DNA from: JBHHZM01 sp046758065
GTDB lineage: Bacteria > Pseudomonadota > Alphaproteobacteria > JAAXGF01
DNA: 34,817 nucleotides
NCBI GenBank assembly: GCA_046758065.1
Contig: JBHHZM010000016.1
Location: forward strand, 1 to 34,817
Reading direction: 5' to 3'
This document shows, piece after piece, positions 32,237-34,817 of the stretch. The position numbers and the translations under genes were made by a program. The notes under the pieces were generated by a model. That model was not told the DNA's origin. It saw nothing but the letters and a program-made list of their open reading frames with translations, and ran no database searches. The first letter of the stretch is position 1. Each line of letters begins with the position of its first letter.

Positions 32237-34402
32237 TCAGCGCCCGCTGCGAGTCGAAATCTGCGCGCGCCGGACCGACGATGTCTTCGGCTGGTGCGGA
32301 GCGTCGTTCAACGACCAGCACCAGGTCTCGGGCAGTTCGATGACGTTGGTGTCGACCTGCGACTGCACCGAGTTCGCCCGCCACGGCGATGCCTCGAGCC
32401 AGCCCGCGAAATCCTCCACCGGCAACGGCCTGCTGACGAAGTGTCCCTGGCCGAGATCGCAGCCAAGCGCTTCAAGGTAATGGAGTTGTTCATCTCCTTC
32501 AACGCCTTCCGCCACGACCTTGAGACCGAGGTTGTGCGCGAGATCGACGGTCGAGCGGACGATGACCGCATCGTTGCCGTCCTCGGTCATGTGAATGACG
32601 AACGACTTGTCGATCTTGAGCTCGTCGACGGGCAGGCGCTTGAGGTAGGCGAGCGACGAATATCCGGTGCCGAAGTCGTCGATTCCGAGCCGCACCCCGA
32701 TGATGCTGAGGCGTTCGATGACCCCGAGGGCGCGGGCCGGGTCGATGATGAGCGCGCTCTCGGTGAGCTCGAGAGTGAGCCGTCCCGGCTCCACCCCGTG
32801 GCTATCGAGAAGTTGGGCGACGGTCTCGGGCAAATCCTCCTCATGCAGATTGCGAGACGAGAGGTTGACGGATACGCCGATATCGAGACCGTCGCTGCGC
32901 CACGCCGCCGCCTGGCGCAGCGCACTGTCCAACACCCAATGGGTAAGCGGTTGGATGAGGCCCATATGTTCGGCTACGGAGACGAACTCTTCGGGCAGAA
33001 CGAAGCCGTGTTCGGGATGGTTCCAGCGCACCAGCGCTTCGACGCCGACGACCCGGCCCGAAGCCAGATCGATCTGCGGCTGATAGTAGAGGCTGAGCTG
33101 GTCGGTCTCGATGGCCTGACGCAGCTCGCCGCTCATGGCGAGGTTGCGGACGCTGTTGTGGTCGCGTTCCGAATCGTAGAGCGCGAACATCGACTGCTCG
33201 CGCTTTGCTATGTACATCGCGACGTCGGCGCTGCGCAGCAAACGACTCGTGTCCTCGCCGTGCTCGGGATAGAGCGCGACACCGATGCTCACACCGATCT
33301 CGAGAGTCAGCCCATCGACGTTGAACGGCACCTGAAGCACCTCGATCATGTGCTTGGCGACGTCTTCGGCCTGGACCGACTCGGTGCCGACCGGCAGCAG
33401 AACCGCGAACTCGTCGCCGCCGAGACGCGCTACGGTGCCGACGCCGGCGACCGTATTGCTGAGACGCTGCCCCACCTCGACCAGGAGGGCGTCGCCCACC
33501 TGGTGTCCGAGGGTGTCGTTGATCTCCTTGAAACGATCGAGATCGAGCAGCAGAAGAGCGAAGGGTTGGCGCGAATGCCGCGCCACCTTGAGCGTGTCGT
33601 TGATGTCGTCCTTGAGCCGCATGCGATTCGCCAGGCCGGTCAGGCCGTCGTGGAGCGCGAGATATTCGAGCTGTTCCTGCTGCGCCTTGCGATCGGTGAT
33701 GTCGCGCAGGATGGCGACGAACAGGCGACGGTCGTTGACCTTCAGTTCGTTGACCACGAAATCCAGCGGAAAGGTCTCGCCGTCGCTGCGCTGGCCGACG
33801 ACTTCGCGCGGGGCACGGGCCGCCGCAAAGAACGCGTCGACCGCGGCGGCATCGTCGGCGACTTCGGGAAGCAAAGTCGCGACCCGGCGCTGCGACATTT
33901 CCTCCAACGGGAAAGCGAAAATGCGCGCGGCGGCCGGGTTGGCCTTCTCGATCACCCCTTCCCCGGTGATCAGAAGAACGCCGTCGAAACTGCTCTCGAC
34001 CACATTGTGCATCAACGCGTTGGTGCTCCGCAGGCTGATGTCCTGCAAGAGTTGCCGCCAGGTGAGCTGGTCGATGCGGCCGATCAGTCCGGCGCCGACG
34101 AACAGCAGCGCCGTAATGATAAGAAGCTCGTTGGGGTCGGGATGAAACCCCATCTTGAAACTGCCCAGCACGATCGCCGCGAGCACCAGAAGGCGGCCGA
34201 GCCAGCGGCGGACCTTGGCCACCGTGCTCGGAAACTCGCAGTTCACCACGTTGTCGGTCCCGTTCCCCTCGAACCAGGCGCGTTCCAGGGCGGACAGGAT
34301 CGCGGGCGCGATGCGGCGTGCGGCGCGCGATTGCTTCGATGTGGCAACTCCGACCGGATCTCCATAAGAGGAGGCGGGAGCAAAGGCGGCAAAATTAAAC
34401 AT
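32237..34402 (-). CDS. Membrane PAS-GGDEF-EAL protein (cyclic-di-GMP turnover)
   Basis: Inner-membrane signalling protein of 721 residues for making or breaking cyclic di-GMP. Order: N-terminal region, two membrane segments (about 70-86 and 92-108), a PAS domain (about 130-240), GGDEF (245-412) with the intact motif GGDEF at 328-332, then EAL (430-675) with EALVRW (from 455), ELTES, IDDFGTGYSSL, KIDKSF and AEGVE. Both catalytic motifs look complete; the inhibitory RxxD site before GGDEF is absent (VGTV). A polar 40-residue tail follows. ATG at 34402 was chosen over a TTG at 34456. A CRP-type box and TTAA-rich elements lie upstream. Confidence 0.93.
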   Translation of the reverse strand: MFNFAAFAPASSYGDPVGVATSKQSRAARRIAPAILSALERAWFEGNGTDNVVNCEFPSTVAKVRRWLGRLLVLAAIVLGSFKMGFHPDPNELLIITALLFVGAGLIGRIDQLTWRQLLQDISLRSTNALMHNVVESSFDGVLLITGEGVIEKANPAAARIFAFPLEEMSQRRVATLLPEVADDAAAVDAFFAAARAPREVVGQRSDGETFPLDFVVNELKVNDRRLFVAILRDITDRKAQQEQLEYLALHDGLTGLANRMRLKDDINDTLKVARHSRQPFALLLLDLDRFKEINDTLGHQVGDALLVEVGQRLSNTVAGVGTVARLGGDEFAVLLPVGTESVQAEDVAKHMIEVLQVPFNVDGLTLEIGVSIGVALYPEHGEDTSRLLRSADVAMYIAKREQSMFALYDSERDHNSVRNLAMSGELRQAIETDQLSLYYQPQIDLASGRVVGVEALVRWNHPEHGFVLPEEFVSVAEHMGLIQPLTHWVLDSALRQAAAWRSDGLDIGVSVNLSSRNLHEEDLPETVAQLLDSHGVEPGRLTLELTESALIIDPARALGVIERLSIIGVRLGIDDFGTGYSSLAYLKRLPVDELKIDKSFVIHMTEDGNDAVIVRSTVDLAHNLGLKVVAEGVEGDEQLHYLEALGCDLGQGHFVSRPLPVEDFAGWLEASPWRANSVQSQVDTNVIELPETWCWSLNDAPHQPKTSSVRRAQISTRSGR

Positions 34403-34483
34403 GGCAGCGACGTCCTCTCCAGAGCGGAACGATCGCTCCCTGCAAAACCCGCGCAATAACTAAAGTAAATTTTCGCTAAATTC

Positions 34484-34499
34484 AGTGATGAAGATCACA
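34484..34499 (-). promoter_or_regulatory. CRP-type palindrome upstream of the GGDEF-EAL gene
   Basis: AGTGA-N6-TCACA matches the CRP consensus TGTGA-N6-TCACA at 9 of 10 positions, and the core GTGAT-N4-ATCAC is a perfect palindrome. It lies about 82 bp before the start codon in an AT-rich region. A CRP/FNR-family regulator other than Crp could also use it. Confidence 0.55.
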
Positions 34500-34517
34500 T
34501 TATTTTTAGCATCGCAA

Positions 34518-34544
34518 TTAATGTTAATATTCGTTAAGTATTAA
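34518..34544. promoter_or_regulatory. Cluster of four TTAA half-sites
   Basis: TTAA occurs at 34518-34521, 34524-34527, 34534-34537 and 34541-34544. Two are spaced by 6 bp (TTAA-TATTCG-TTAA), near the CtrA pattern TTAA-N7-TTAA. The stretch is much more AT-rich than the rest of the window and lies upstream of the GGDEF-EAL gene, so it may be a binding site or a curved promoter region. Confidence 0.3.
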
Positions 34545-34618
34545 TCAATATCCTGTCGCAACAGTGAAAGAGACTGTCCCGGATCCTGAAGAAATTTAGG
34601 ATGGTTGGATGCGTTTAA

Positions 34619-34729
34619 ACCCACTTCCCCCTGTTCATCAAGGAGTGCGGGTTCCGCTTCAACTACGGCGCGCCAGGCGATCAGTTGCGGACGCTCCGCA
34701 GATGGGCAAGCTGGCTTCAAAGTAATTTA
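34619..34729 (+). pseudogene. Probable C-terminal remnant of an IS1595-type transposase
   Basis: After an in-frame stop at 34616-34618, one frame reads HFPLFIKECGFRFNYG, then QLRTLRRW. From memory this resembles the C-terminus of IS1595/ISXO2-like transposases, which carry an IKEC-x-FRFN block followed by a QL-x-x-L-x-x-W segment. No start codon, no upstream part of the gene and no clear terminal inverted repeat are present. The fragment lies 40 bp from the tRNA-Lys 3' end. The rest of the 369-bp gap (34403-34771) holds the regulatory sites above. Confidence 0.4.
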
Positions 34730-34771
34730 TCTGGGGCAGCCCCAAAACGAATCATAGTTGCTTGCAATCAT

Positions 34772-34817
34772 TGGTGGGCGCGACAGGAATCGAACCTGTG
34801 ACCGTCTGATTAAAAGT
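34772..34817 (-). tRNA. tRNA-Lys (anticodon UUU), 3' part only
   Basis: Read on the minus strand, the window edge begins inside the anticodon arm: CTTTTAA gives anticodon UUU. It is followed by the variable loop CGGTC, a perfect T-arm ACAGG-TTCGAAT-CCTGT, the acceptor strand CGCGCCC, discriminator A, and an encoded CCA (34772-34774 on the plus strand as TGG). The 5' half lies beyond the window. Confidence 0.93.

Noticed and set aside
32294..34459. 721-codon plus-strand open frame opposite the GGDEF-EAL gene
   Set aside because: The minus strand has complete PAS, GGDEF and EAL domains; the plus frame shows no recognisable domain.
34730..34771. Short GGGG-CAG-CCCC hairpin near the tRNA as a terminator
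   Set aside because: The stem is only 4 bp and no T-run follows in the direction of tRNA transcription.

Overview
The window is GC-rich, gene-dense bacterial chromosome with short gaps and many 4-bp start/stop overlaps. Gene content points to an alphaproteobacterium, most likely near Rhodospirillales: the run gatCA / ruvX - pyrB - pyrC - plsY - dprA - topA - rnr, a Usg-family protein, an alphaproteobacterial-type Nfu, and a groESL operon carrying both a heat-shock-type promoter and a CIRCE operator. The genus cannot be fixed from the sequence alone. Most of the window is chromosomal core. The accessory flavour lies at about 21.1-34.8 kb.

Layout. 1-1585 (minus): gatA (cut by the window edge) and gatC, for transamidation of mischarged tRNAs. 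1674-12168 (plus): ruvX, an AEC-type permease, pyrB, pyrC, plsY, dprA, topA and rnr, covering pyrimidine and phospholipid synthesis, DNA uptake or processing, topology and RNA decay. 12249-14537 (plus): sfsA, map, radC. 14548-16177 (minus): a sugar-transfer-type ATP-grasp protein and usg. 16322-18485 (plus): the groES-groEL operon with promoter, CIRCE and a strong terminator. 18505-21139 (minus): ubiT-ubiU-ubiV, the oxygen-independent ubiquinone hydroxylation module, with all eight Fe-S cysteines present and a candidate FNR/FixK-type box upstream. 21250-22830 (minus): a Rieske protein fused to a long, poorly recognised helical domain. 22952-23569 (minus): rpsD with a good sigma-70 promoter.

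23882-34402 is a mixed stress and metabolism block. It holds a tandem-domain universal stress protein behind an FNR/FixK-type box, a Nudix plus eIF2B-like gene pair, a periplasmic Deg protease, a persulfide dioxygenase-rhodanese fusion, an orphan NarL/LuxR-type response regulator, a chimeric Nfu protein with one cysteine-less and one intact NifU domain, an orphan ATP-grasp ligase, a small NrtS-like nitrate/nitrite transporter, and a membrane PAS-GGDEF-EAL protein. The right edge has an AT-rich control region, a probable transposase remnant and the 3' part of a tRNA-Lys gene.

Taken together, ubiTUV, the two anaerobox-like sites, NrtS, the Usp and the persulfide/Fe-S genes suggest a facultative lifestyle with low-oxygen or nitrate respiration. 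This is inference from gene content. The best candidates for under-described biology are the Nfu chimera, the Nudix/eIF2B-like pair with altered catalytic residues, and the Rieske fusion beside ubiTUV. No CRISPR array, prophage or obvious defence system was seen.
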